DNA of 64,000 nucleotides from Saprospiraceae bacterium (GTDB lineage Bacteria > Bacteroidota > Bacteroidia > Chitinophagales > Saprospiraceae): the NCBI GenBank assembly GCA_019638455.1, contig JAHBTU010000003.1:744001-808000 (forward strand), written 5' to 3'. The notes beneath the pieces were generated by a model. It had not been told where the DNA came from. It worked only from the letters and a program-made list of their open reading frames with translations, and did not search any database. Shown piece by piece: positions 34,314 through 42,763 of this stretch (the stretch's first letter is position 1; each line of letters starts with the position of its first letter). The position numbers and the translations under genes are program-made.

Positions 34314-36716
34314 ATGAAAAAGGAATCCATTCCCAATCCTGAAAATCCCGAAACCTTCACCGGACTGCGCCGAAGCAAGCCCAAAAAAGTCGCGGGTGGC
34401 CTGCCCGCCGTCGTGAGCAGCGTCCAGCACGTTCTCGCTGAAATGGACGCAGCGCGCGGCTTCAAAGCATTGGCTCAACTCAACCAAAAAGGCGGCCACG
34501 ATTGCCCCGGCTGCGCCTGGCCCGACCCCGACGACGAGCGCAGCGGCATCGCCGAATACTGCGAAAACGGCGCAAAAGCCATCGCCGAAGAAGCCACCAC
34601 AAAGAAACTCACCGCCGAGTTTTTTGCCCAACACAGCGTCGCCGCACTCGCCGAATTGTCCGACTACGAAATCGGGAAAAAGGGTAGGGTAGCGGAACCA
34701 GTCTATCTGCCCCCCGGTGCCACGCACTACCAGCCCATCAGTTGGGAAGATGCCTTTGTCAAAATCGCCAACCACCTCAACGGCCTCGCCTCGCCCGACG
34801 AAGCCCTCTTTTACACCTCCGGGCGCACGAGCAACGAAGCGGCTTTTCTCTACCAACTTTTCGTGCGAAAATTCGGTACCAACAACCTGCCCGATTGCAG
34901 CAATATGTGCCACGAAAGCAGCGGAGTGGCGCTCAATGAATCTGTCGGCATCGGCAAAGGCTCGGTCACGCTCGAAGATTTTTACGAGGCCGAAGTCATC
35001 ATCATTCTCGGCCAAAACCCCGGCACCAACCACCCGCGTATGCTCACCGCTTTGCAAAAAGCCAAAGCCAACGGCGCGAAAATCATCTCCGTAAACCCCC
35101 TAAAAGAAACTGGCCTCGTCGCGTTCAGCCACCCGCAAACGCTGAAAGGAATGTTGGGCATTGCCACGCCGCTCACCGACGTTTTTTTGCAAATAAAAAT
35201 CAACGGCGACATGGCGCTTTTGAAGGCGCTGATGCTCCTCATGCTCGAAGCCGAAGAGCAAAACCCCGGCTCGGTGTTCGCTCTCGATTTCATCCGCGAA
35301 CACACCTTCGGCGCAGCCGCATATTTGGAACATTTGAAAAAACACAAGTTGGAAAACCTCGCGGCAGCCTGTGGCGTGCCGTTGGAGCAAATACGCGAAG
35401 CCGCCAACTTGCTCATTTCCAACAAAAAAATCATCGCCTGCTGGGCAATGGGTTTGACCCAGCACAAAAACGCCGTCGCCTCCATTCAGGAAATCGTCAA
35501 CCTACTGTTGCTCAAAGGCAGCATCGGCAAACCCGGCGCTGGCACTTGCCCCGTGCGCGGCCACAGCAATGTGCAGGGCGACCGAACGGTGGGCATCAAC
35601 GAAAAACCCCCGCAGGCGTTTCTCGACAACCTCGAACGCGCCTTCGGCTTCCGTCCGCCGCAAAAACATGGCTACGACGTGGTGGAAAGCATCCGCGCCA
35701 TGCACGAGGGCAAAGCCAAAGTCTTCATCGCCATGGGCGGCAATTTCCTCTCCGCCACGCCCGACACAAACTTCACCGCCGAGGCGCTGCGCCGATGCGA
35801 TTTGACCGTTCACATCTCTACCAAATTGAATCGTAGCCACCTGGTGCACGGCCGTGAGGCACTCATACTGCCCTGCCTCGGTCGCACCGACCTCGACATC
35901 CTGAACGGCGAGCGGCAATTCGTGACGGTGGAAAACTCGATGGGCGTGGTTCATTCCTCGCAGGGCAACCTGCCGCCCGTGTCACCCCACCTGCTCAGCG
36001 AGCCAGTGATTGTGTGCCGCATGGCGAAGGCGGTTTTTTCTCGACAGGATTTACAGGATTCACAGGCTTTAAAAGCCGACCCAGAGAAAAAAAATCCTGC
36101 CAATCCTGTTCATCCTGTCGAAAACAAAAACAAAACCAGTCAAATCAATTGGGACAAATACCTTCAACATTACGACCACATCCGCGACGCCATCGAAAGC
36201 GCGATTCCGGGTTTCGAGGACTACAACCGCCGGGTGCGCGAACCGGGCGGCTTTTATTTGCCTAACGGCTCGCGCGTCGGAAAATTCAACACCTTCAACG
36301 GCAAAGCCAATTTCAACATCGCCGAAGTGCCTGAAAACCAACTCGCTGCCGACGAGTTCGTGATGATGACCATTCGCAGTCACGACCAGTTCAACACGAC
36401 GATTTACGGCCTCGACGACCGCTACCGGGGCATTTTCCACGAGCGCCGCGTGGTGCTGATGAACGCCCGCGACATTGAAAAGGAAGGGTTGAAAGATGGC
36501 GACGTGGTGGATTTGTTCAACCATCACGACGGCGTGGAGCGCGTGGCCCGGAAGTTTATCGTAGTGGCCTACGACATCCCGGAAGGATGTATGGCGACTT
36601 ATTTCCCCGAAGCGAACGTGCTGGTGCCGATTAACGATACGGCGGAGAAAAGCGGAACGCCTGTGTCGAAAGGGGTGGTGGTGCGGGTGAGGAGGAATGC
36701 CTTTGGCAATGTTTAG
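34314..36716 (+). CDS. FdhF/YdeP-family molybdopterin oxidoreductase
   Basis: 800 residues. N-terminal segment with GGHDCPGCAWPDPD, then the molybdopterin domain with FYTSGRTSNEAAFLYQLFVR, PDCSNMCHESSGVALNE, ILGQNPGTNHPRML, and CPVRGHSNVQGDRTVGINE, ending in a C-terminal MGD-dicarboxylate domain (FVMMTIRSHDQFNTTIYGLDDRY). The CxxC near the N-terminus is not a full 4Fe-4S site, as is usual in the YdeP branch. YdeP is linked to acid resistance in Escherichia coli; substrate here is unknown. Anomaly: residues about 577-605 (SRQDLQDSQALKADPEKKNP...) are encoded by a palindromic repeat inserted in frame. Start at 34314 lies just after a repeat-borne -7 box. Confidence 0.9.
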   Translation: MKKESIPNPENPETFTGLRRSKPKKVAGGLPAVVSSVQHVLAEMDAARGFKALAQLNQKGGHDCPGCAWPDPDDERSGIAEYCENGAKAIAEEATTKKLTAEFFAQHSVAALAELSDYEIGKKGRVAEPVYLPPGATHYQPISWEDAFVKIANHLNGLASPDEALFYTSGRTSNEAAFLYQLFVRKFGTNNLPDCSNMCHESSGVALNESVGIGKGSVTLEDFYEAEVIIILGQNPGTNHPRMLTALQKAKANGAKIISVNPLKETGLVAFSHPQTLKGMLGIATPLTDVFLQIKINGDMALLKALMLLMLEAEEQNPGSVFALDFIREHTFGAAAYLEHLKKHKLENLAAACGVPLEQIREAANLLISNKKIIACWAMGLTQHKNAVASIQEIVNLLLLKGSIGKPGAGTCPVRGHSNVQGDRTVGINEKPPQAFLDNLERAFGFRPPQKHGYDVVESIRAMHEGKAKVFIAMGGNFLSATPDTNFTAEALRRCDLTVHISTKLNRSHLVHGREALILPCLGRTDLDILNGERQFVTVENSMGVVHSSQGNLPPVSPHLLSEPVIVCRMAKAVFSRQDLQDSQALKADPEKKNPANPVHPVENKNKTSQINWDKYLQHYDHIRDAIESAIPGFEDYNRRVREPGGFYLPNGSRVGKFNTFNGKANFNIAEVPENQLAADEFVMMTIRSHDQFNTTIYGLDDRYRGIFHERRVVLMNARDIEKEGLKDGDVVDLFNHHDGVERVARKFIVVAYDIPEGCMATYFPEANVLVPINDTAEKSGTPVSKGVVVRVRRNAFGNV
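36042..36120. repeat. Palindromic GACAGGAT repeat inserted in frame in the molybdoenzyme gene
   Basis: 79-bp imperfect palindrome: CGACAGGATTTACAGGATT at the left pairs with AATCCTGTTCATCCTGTCG at the right. The same inner arms occur in intergenic repeat C (3106-3170) and twice around 53115-53350. Here the frame stays open and adds roughly 28-30 polar residues in the linker between the molybdopterin core and the C-terminal domain. Confidence 0.85.
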
Positions 36717-36721
36717 CGTAG

Positions 36722-36907
36722 AAAGAGTGCCTTATTTTAGAGCGACACTGCTGGGAACTCAAACGCATCAATGGCAGCCATCACATCTATGCCCAAGACG
36801 GCGGGGTTGAACGGCTTTCCGTACCCGTCCACGGGAATGCGCCTTTGAAAATCGGTTTGCTCAGGGCATTGATGAAAACGGCGGGTATTGATGAAAAATA
36901 TCTTTGA
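36722..36907 (+). pseudogene. HicA-type toxin remnant, lacking its start
   Basis: After a TAG at 36719-36721 an open frame of 61 codons runs to TGA at 36905. It reads KECLILERHCWELKRINGSH then HIYAQDGGVERLSVPVHGN and APLKIGLLRALMKTAGIDEK. This matches the HicA (YcfA) mRNA-interferase fold with its catalytic GSHH/Y segment, VPVHG strand and LR-x-x-LKTAGI helix. About ten N-terminal residues including an initiator are missing, and no HicB antitoxin is found downstream. It begins five bases after the molybdoenzyme stop. I read it as a decayed toxin-antitoxin locus. Confidence 0.75.
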
Positions 36908-36930
36908 ACCTTCCTGCCGATGTTTGCATC

Positions 36931-37062
36931 CATACTACTGGACATTATTTTTGTGCTGCAAAGACGCAAAGACACAAAATGCGGTAAATCAATAAGTTTT
37001 TGCGTTTTTTGCTTTGCGTCTTTGTGACTTCGTGGCAAATTTGAAAATGTCCAATAGTGTGG
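36931..37062. mobile_element. Candidate MITE, 132 bp, with inverted ends and flanking direct repeat
   Basis: Left end CATACTACTGGACATT and right end AATGTCCAATAGTGTGG are inverted repeats with two mismatches in 16-17. Inner arms GACGCAAAGACACAAA and CTTTGCGTCTTTGTG are also largely complementary. The element is flanked on both sides by GTTTGCATC (ending 36930 on the left, 37062-37070 on the right), a target-site duplication of about 8-9 bp. It has no coding capacity. Confidence 0.75.
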
Positions 37063-37070
37063 TTTGCATC

Positions 37071-37354
37071 CTCGCCAACATCAAACCACAAACCGCATCC
37101 ACTCCACCTCGGCAGCATAAGCAAAGCAAGCCAAAATACCATCCCGAATCAACAGATTTAGAAAAAAACTCGAAACGCCGCAGGCTTTCCCACGTCTATC
37201 TCCTGCACAAGTTTTCTTGAATCTGCGAAATGTTTTTCAAACATCGTTTTCTTTGCTGCGTTAATACTCAAACACAAGAGGCAGAGACATCAAGGCGCGT
37301 CGAACCACCAAACTTCCCCGCGCTGTTTCACCGCTCTGCCGCGCATACTTCACC
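37071..37354. other. Intergenic leader before the AsmA-like gene
   Basis: About 280 bp with no convincing reading frame, RNA or repeat. It presumably contains the promoter for the AsmA-like gene, but no TTTG/TAnnTTTG pair was recognised by eye. Confidence 0.3.
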
Positions 37355-40300
37355 ATGAAAAAACTACTGTTCGGCGTTGCCATTTTTCTCTTGCTTTTGG
37401 TGGGGGCCCTCGTGGCGCTGCCATTTCTTTTCAAAGACGAAATCCTCGCACAAGTCAAAGCTACCGCCAACGAAAGCCTCACGGCTACGGTGGACTTCAA
37501 AGACGTGAGCATTTCCGTTTTTCGCAATTTTCCCAAACTCTCCGTCGGCCTCGAAGGCTTGGAAGTGACCAACGGCCCCGGCCCTTTCGAGGGAGTCAAA
37601 CTCGTGCAGTGCGAGCGCCTCGACGTGGCCATTGACCTATGGTCGGCCATTTTTGGCAGCGAAGTGATTGTGAAGGGGCTTTATTTCAAAAAGCCCGACA
37701 TCCGGGTATTTGTGCTGAGCAACGGACAAGCCAACTACGATATCACAAAGCCGTCGGAGCCAACCACACCGTCGTCGGCCTCGACGGCTGATGCCAGCCC
37801 CATCAAACTCGAACGCTATGGCATCAGTCAAGGCAAAGTGCTCTACGACGACCGGGGGCTAAATATGCGTGCCGAGTTGGACGGCCTTGACCACACGGGT
37901 TCCGGCGCGTTCACCACCGACCTCTACGACCTCATCATGAAGACCGCCGTAGAGCGGCTTTCGGTGAAATACGGCGGGGTGCAATACCTGCGCAATGCTC
38001 GCCTCGACTGGAACACGACACTGAATGCCGACATGAAAAACATGAAATTCACGCTCAAGGAAAATGAGCTGCAAATCAATGCCCTGAAACTGATGCTCAA
38101 CGGCTGGGTGGCGATGCCCGAAAACAGCGACGACATTCGCATGGACCTCACCTTTGGCACCCCCGCCAACACGTTCAAAAGCCTCCTCAGCATCGTTCCC
38201 GGCGCCTACACAAAGGACTACAACGACGTGCAAGCCAATGGCACGGTACAGTTCGCGGGTTTTGCAAAAGGCACCTACAACGAAAGGGTCTATCCAGCTT
38301 TCAAACTTGATTTCAAGGTCGCCAACGCCGATTTTAAATATCCCTCCCTGCCTCTCGGCGTGAGCAATATCAATGTAGACGCCAGCATCAATAGCCCTTC
38401 GGCTCGCCTCAACGATATGACGGTGCGGATTCCGAAATTCAGCCTCCGCATCGGCTCCAACCCGCTGGAGGGCTATTTCAACTTGAAAACACCCGAAACA
38501 GACCCCACCGTTGACATGAAAATCAACGGCACGCTCAACCTTGGCGAACTCTCCAAGGCCTTCCCCATGGAAGGGGTGCAAGAACTCGCAGGGGTTATCA
38601 AGGCCAACATGACCTTGAAGGCGGCCATGAGCCAAATAGACCGAGGCCAATACGACCAAGTGAACATGGCTGGCGATTTCGCCATGAGCGGCATTTCCTA
38701 CAAAACTGCCGATATGCCTGCGGTGAAAATCAACCAACTGACCACCAGCCTGACCCCCCAACGAGTTGACATTCAGAATTTTGATGCCAAACTTGGCAAG
38801 AGCGACCTCCGCGCCAATGGCTCTATTGACAACGTGCTCGCATATTTTTCCACCAACAAAACCATGAAGGGCCGCCTGAATTTTTCCTCCACCTTCTTCG
38901 ATGCCAACGAATGGATGGAACCCGCGCCCTCCGATGGTGGCGTGGTGCCAAGCGATGTCTCGAAAACCAGTGGCGGCGGCCAAACAACAACTGCTGGCGA
39001 AAAAGCATTCGACCGTTGGGATTTCGAGATGGAGGGCAAAATCAATCGCCTCAAATACGACACCTATGACCTAACCAACCTCGTCATGAAAGGCCACTTC
39101 ATGCCCAACAAAATGACGGTGGACAATTTTGGCATGAACATCGGCGCGAGCGATTTGCGCGGCAACGGGCGCATTTTGAACGCATGGAATTACCTGTTCG
39201 ACAACCAAACCGTGTCGGGCGTGGTCAATCTGCAATCCAACTACTTCGACCTCAACCAGTTCATGACCGACCCCGCGCCAGCCTCCTCGACCACTGGCGG
39301 CGCCAAGCCCGCTCCAACGGCAAGCGCACCCGCCACGGAGGACATCGTGGTGGTGCCGAAAAACGTGGACATGACACTCAACGCCGATTTCAACAAAATC
39401 AAATACACCACCTACGACCTAAACAATCTCGAAGGTCAAATAACGGTGAAAAACGGCGTGGCCCGGCTCAACGACTGCACCGCCAACGTCATCGGCGGCC
39501 TCATAGGCTTGGAAGGCGAATACAACACCACCAACCCCGCCAAACCCACTTTCAATATGGACATGGCGCTGCAAAACATGGGCTTCAAAGAAGCTTTCCA
39601 GACCTTTGCCACCGTGAAGGCGCTCGCTCCCGTGATGCAGTTGATGGATGGAAAATTCAATACCACTCTTTCCATGAGCGGAGCCTTGGGCAAAGACATG
39701 ATGCCAGACCTGAACACCCTCACAGCGGAAGGCTTCTTGGAGACTCTCAGCGCGGCGTTCAACAATTTCAAACCCATGAGCGAAATCGGCTCCAAACTGG
39801 GCATTGACTACCTGCAACGCATGGAGTTGAAAAACACCAAAAACTGGTTTGAAATCAAGAACGGACAGGTCATCGTGAAGCCCTTCAATACGCAGGTGCG
39901 CGATGTGGCCATGCAGATTGGCGGCTCGCACGGGCTTAATCAGGAAATGAATTATCAAATCGTCACCAAGACCCCACGCGCCGCCTTGCAGAAAAGCGCC
40001 GCCGGTGCCGCAGCCAACTCCGGCCTCAATTTCCTCAGCAAAGAAGCCGGCAAATTCGGTGTGAACATCGCGCAAGGCGAGTACATCAATGTTCGCTTCG
40101 ACCTCACAGGCTCGCTGGCCAATCCCAAAGTCGCCATGAAAATACTCGGCTCCGACGGGCAAAGCAGCATAAAGGAAGAAGCAACGGCCAGCGTGCAAGC
40201 CGCCGTGGACAAAGCCAAGGACTCCTTGACCAACGTCGCCAACCGCGAGCTCGACAAGGCAAAGCAGCAAGCCCAAGCCGCTGCCGACAAAGCTGCTGAC

Positions 40301-40498
40301 AGCCTCCGTGCTGTGGCCGACAAGCAATTGCAGGAAGCCAAAGACAAAGCCGCCAAAGAGCTGGGCGAAAAGGCAGGCGAGGCCATCGGCCAAAAAGCCG
40401 ACGAAGCATTGGGCGACCAAGGCAAAAAAACGGTGGACGAAGCCAAGAAAAAACTGGAAACTTGGGACCCATTCAAGAAGAAAAAGAAGGATAATTGA
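37355..40498 (+). CDS. AsmA-family inner-membrane anchored envelope protein
   Basis: 1047 residues. One N-terminal membrane helix (KKLLFGVAIFLLLLVGALVALP) followed by the AsmA N-terminal domain (ANESLTATVDFKDVSISVFRNFPKLSVGLEGLEV) and long stretches of beta-rich repeats with recurring NFDAKLGKSDLRANGSIDN- and NFGMNIGASDLRGNGRILN-type units. The C-terminal 130 residues form an Ala/Lys/Asp/Gln-rich helical tail (ELDKAKQQAQAAADKAADSL). AsmA/TamB proteins bridge the periplasm and carry phospholipids to the outer membrane; that role is inferred from family. A putative methyltransferase-fold gene follows at once. Confidence 0.85.
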   Translation: MKKLLFGVAIFLLLLVGALVALPFLFKDEILAQVKATANESLTATVDFKDVSISVFRNFPKLSVGLEGLEVTNGPGPFEGVKLVQCERLDVAIDLWSAIFGSEVIVKGLYFKKPDIRVFVLSNGQANYDITKPSEPTTPSSASTADASPIKLERYGISQGKVLYDDRGLNMRAELDGLDHTGSGAFTTDLYDLIMKTAVERLSVKYGGVQYLRNARLDWNTTLNADMKNMKFTLKENELQINALKLMLNGWVAMPENSDDIRMDLTFGTPANTFKSLLSIVPGAYTKDYNDVQANGTVQFAGFAKGTYNERVYPAFKLDFKVANADFKYPSLPLGVSNINVDASINSPSARLNDMTVRIPKFSLRIGSNPLEGYFNLKTPETDPTVDMKINGTLNLGELSKAFPMEGVQELAGVIKANMTLKAAMSQIDRGQYDQVNMAGDFAMSGISYKTADMPAVKINQLTTSLTPQRVDIQNFDAKLGKSDLRANGSIDNVLAYFSTNKTMKGRLNFSSTFFDANEWMEPAPSDGGVVPSDVSKTSGGGQTTTAGEKAFDRWDFEMEGKINRLKYDTYDLTNLVMKGHFMPNKMTVDNFGMNIGASDLRGNGRILNAWNYLFDNQTVSGVVNLQSNYFDLNQFMTDPAPASSTTGGAKPAPTASAPATEDIVVVPKNVDMTLNADFNKIKYTTYDLNNLEGQITVKNGVARLNDCTANVIGGLIGLEGEYNTTNPAKPTFNMDMALQNMGFKEAFQTFATVKALAPVMQLMDGKFNTTLSMSGALGKDMMPDLNTLTAEGFLETLSAAFNNFKPMSEIGSKLGIDYLQRMELKNTKNWFEIKNGQVIVKPFNTQVRDVAMQIGGSHGLNQEMNYQIVTKTPRAALQKSAAGAAANSGLNFLSKEAGKFGVNIAQGEYINVRFDLTGSLANPKVAMKILGSDGQSSIKEEATASVQAAVDKAKDSLTNVANRELDKAKQQAQAAADKAADSLRAVADKQLQEAKDKAAKELGEKAGEAIGQKADEALGDQGKKTVDEAKKKLETWDPFKKKKKDN

Positions 40499-40533
40499 TT
40501 GACTCGATTGAACCAAGCGACACAACCAAATCA

Positions 40534-41220
40534 ATGAAAATCCCACGCTGGAAAAAACTGCTGTCGCATCTCGTGCCGCTCACGCTGGAAGAAACAGGCT
40601 CCGAATACAACCCGGAGCTCACCGTCACACTCGACCGAGGGCGGCTTCAACTGCTGAGCGGCGACGCCATTTATTCGTGGGACGACCTCTACAAGAATTT
40701 TCTCGTGGCGTTCGACCAATTGAAAATGGATGAACGAGCCATCGAAGAAGTGCTCATTCTGGGATTAGGACTGGGCTCGGTACCCTATATGCTGGAAAAA
40801 GTATTTCAACAAAAATACCGCTACACCGCAGTGGAATGGGACGAGACCGTAGCCGAACTGGCCGCCAAATACACCCTTTCCCGCCTCTCCAGCCCAATGG
40901 ACATCGTGACCGCCGACGCAGAAATGTTTGTGAGCATCACGGAGCAAACATTCGACCTCATTGTGGCCGATATTTTTGAGGACGACCTCACGCCGCCCCA
41001 ATTCGAGACGGCGGAATTCCTGCTTTCCTGCGAACAGTTGCTCCGCCCCGGCGGGCTGCTGCTTTTCAACCGACTGCACGGCGGCAGCCCAGCCGTGAAA
41101 ATCGTGACCGAGCGTTTCTTTGAAGTAAAATTCAAAGCCGCATTTCCCGACGCCTGGGCTATTGACACAGGGGGCAACTGGATACTATGCCACCAAAAAA
41201 AGTCGGTGGTCGTTGCTTAG
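40534..41220 (+). CDS. Spermidine-synthase-fold protein (class I SAM-fold)
   Basis: 228 residues. It carries a Rossmann motif VLILGLGLGSVPYMLEKVF, an acidic strand end TAVEWDET, and DLIVADIFEDDLTPPQF, the spermine/spermidine synthase-like arrangement, then RPGGLLLFNRLHG. The N-terminal beta domain of true spermidine synthases is reduced to about 60 residues (VTLDRGRLQLLSGDAIYSWDDL). It may be a methyltransferase or aminopropyltransferase homologue. Start at ATG 40534 (MKIPRWKKLLSHL), 36 bp after the AsmA-like stop, probably the same transcript. Confidence 0.75.
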   Translation: MKIPRWKKLLSHLVPLTLEETGSEYNPELTVTLDRGRLQLLSGDAIYSWDDLYKNFLVAFDQLKMDERAIEEVLILGLGLGSVPYMLEKVFQQKYRYTAVEWDETVAELAAKYTLSRLSSPMDIVTADAEMFVSITEQTFDLIVADIFEDDLTPPQFETAEFLLSCEQLLRPGGLLLFNRLHGGSPAVKIVTERFFEVKFKAAFPDAWAIDTGGNWILCHQKKSVVVA

Positions 41221-41226
41221 ACAAAC

Positions 41227-41298
41227 GGTAGAAGGCAGCAATCAGAGGGGGCCCGTCTTTGTTGGGGCTTGCAAACCGCATGAAATCAGCCTTCTACC
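41227..41298. terminator. Inverted repeat between convergent genes
   Basis: GGTAGAAGGC at 41227-41236 pairs with GCCTTCTACC at 41289-41298, enclosing 52 bp. It lies between the convergent SAM-fold and rhomboid genes. Loop is long and no strong T-tract follows, so terminator function is only possible. Confidence 0.35.
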
Positions 41299-41328
41299 CA
41301 CAACCTTCCACCCAAGTTTTTACATTTT

Positions 41329-41946
41329 TTAAAACCAATTGAGCAATTGCGCCACAAAATCAAGAAACAAGGAAGGCTCCAAGATGAGTGGGAAGAAGAA
41401 ACCAAACACGGCTCCGAAAAAATGCGCAACGTGGTCAATATTGTCGCCGCCGCGCTGTGCCGCGCGCGAGCTGTACCACAGATACAGGATGCCAAAGATG
41501 AAACCCGGAATGGGGATAGGAATGAAGAAAAGCATGATGCCGACAGTGGGTGCCAGCAGGATGAAGGCGAACAAAACCGCCGCCACCGCCCCCGACGCGC
41601 CGATGCTGGCAAAACTCGAAGTGTTTTTGTACTTCTGAAAGGTGGCGGAAGAAGCCGCCGCGATGGCCACCAAATAAAAAGCAAGATATACAAGCCCGCC
41701 GAAGCCCTCAAACTTGGCCTTGAACCAGTTTTCCACATGATTGCCGAAGAAGTAGAGGGTCAGCATATTGAAAATCAAGTGCATAGGGTCGCCGTGCAGA
41801 AAGCCGCTCGTCAACCAGCGATAATACTCGCCATGCCGCGCTTCTTGATACGGCCAATGCTGCATTTTCACGAACAGCTCTCGATTGTTGAAGGCCATGA
41901 ACGAAATCAGTGCCGTGAAGCCAATAATGAGATAGGTGATGGTCAT
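41329..41946 (-). CDS. Rhomboid family intramembrane serine protease
   Basis: 205 residues with about six membrane helices. The catalytic serine is in SIGASGAVAAVLFAF and the catalytic histidine in DHVAHFFGAVFGFFF; the L1 loop motif (YYRWLTSGFLHGDPMHLIFNM) carries the conserved HxxxN type segment. It cleaves membrane-spanning substrates within the bilayer. ATG 41946 (MTITYLIIGFTAL) is the natural start; a longer frame through the upstream repeat A is a chance extension. Repeat A copy 3 ends 25 bp upstream. Confidence 0.92.
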   Translation of the reverse strand: MTITYLIIGFTALISFMAFNNRELFVKMQHWPYQEARHGEYYRWLTSGFLHGDPMHLIFNMLTLYFFGNHVENWFKAKFEGFGGLVYLAFYLVAIAAASSATFQKYKNTSSFASIGASGAVAAVLFAFILLAPTVGIMLFFIPIPIPGFIFGILYLWYSSRAAQRGGDNIDHVAHFFGAVFGFFFPLILEPSLFLDFVAQLLNWF

Positions 41947-41970
41947 GTTGGTTGGTGATTTATTGGCTGG

Positions 41971-42095
41971 TATACCCAGATTAAAGAGAATTTGAACCTG
42001 CCCGTTGGCAAGGCAGGGGTTTCCTTGATTGATTTGTGTGATTTTCAAAGGATTGCGAGCACCGTTCGTTCAAAATCACTTTGCGTTGACTATAA
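41971..42095 (-). repeat. Dispersed repeat A, copy 3 (inverted, internally deleted)
   Basis: Matches the other two copies at both ends but lacks about 60 bp between GTCAACGCAAA and GTGATTTTGAACGAACGG. It keeps the CCTGCC-TTGCCAAC-GGGCAGG hairpin and GGTTCAAATT. It is immediately upstream of the rhomboid gene, in the same orientation as that gene. Confidence 0.9.
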
Positions 42096-42292
42096 CTTGT
42101 GTTGTTTGATGATTGAAAGTGTTCGCAAAACTGCCTCATCTTAATGGAAACAATAAGCAAACACAGAGGCACGAAGGACACAGCGTTTTGGGTTCCAATA
42201 ATTTACGTTTCTTTAAGCGCAGCGTTTGTGGCGTAAAGAGAAAGCATCCGGGTTGGTTTGACACACTTTTCTGAACATTTTCACTCAGCCAC
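42096..42292. other. Intergenic region, no gene found
   Basis: About 200 bp between repeat A copy 3 and the rlmH stop. A short CAAACACAGAGGCACGAAGG stretch recalls the arms of the 36.9-kb MITE but has no partner arm. No reading frame is convincing. Confidence 0.3.
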
Positions 42293-42763
42293 TCACTCAT
42301 TATGATAAGGTTCGTTGCGCAGAATAGTCATGGCGCGGTATAGCTGTTCCAGAAAAAAAAGACGTGCCATGAGGTGGTTGAACGTCATTTTTGACAGAGA
42401 TAACTGCTCATTGGCGCGGGCATAAACTTCGGGCGAAAATCCGAAAGCGCCGCCAATCAAAAAAATCAATCGGCGGTGAGAGGCGGCCAAGCGACGTTCA
42501 AGCCAGCGAGCCAATTGGACGGAGCCAAGCTCTTGCCCGCGTTCGTCGAGCAGCACGAGGTAGTCGTCGGGATTGATTTTGGCGAGTGCCATTTTGCCTT
42601 CTTCCTGTTTGAGTTGAGCGCCGTTGGTGGTTTTGAGTTTTACATCTGGCAATATCGTCCAGCTGAAAGGCAGATAGTTTTTGAGTCGCTTCTCAAAAAT
42701 TTCGATGCCTGTTTCCAGATACTTCTCCGATGTCTTGCCAATGGCCCAAAGTTCTACTTTCAT
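42293..42763 (-). CDS. rlmH: 23S rRNA (pseudouridine1915-N3)-methyltransferase RlmH
   Basis: 156 residues, normal length. The SPOUT-fold signatures are present: MKVELWAIGKTSEKYLETGI at the start, YLVLLDERGQELGS, RRLIFLIGGAFGFSPEVYAR, and the C-terminal KMTFNHLMARLFFLEQLYRA followed by ILRNEPYH. It methylates the pseudouridine in helix 69 of 23S rRNA. The start overlaps the end of the SWIM-domain gene by four bases (ATGA), suggesting translational coupling. Confidence 0.98.
   Translation of the reverse strand: MKVELWAIGKTSEKYLETGIEIFEKRLKNYLPFSWTILPDVKLKTTNGAQLKQEEGKMALAKINPDDYLVLLDERGQELGSVQLARWLERRLAASHRRLIFLIGGAFGFSPEVYARANEQLSLSKMTFNHLMARLFFLEQLYRAMTILRNEPYHNE

Noticed and set aside
41947..42048. 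N-terminal extension of the rhomboid protease
   Set aside because: The extra residues are encoded by repeat A and appear in other frames near its other copies; the membrane protein starts naturally at 41946.
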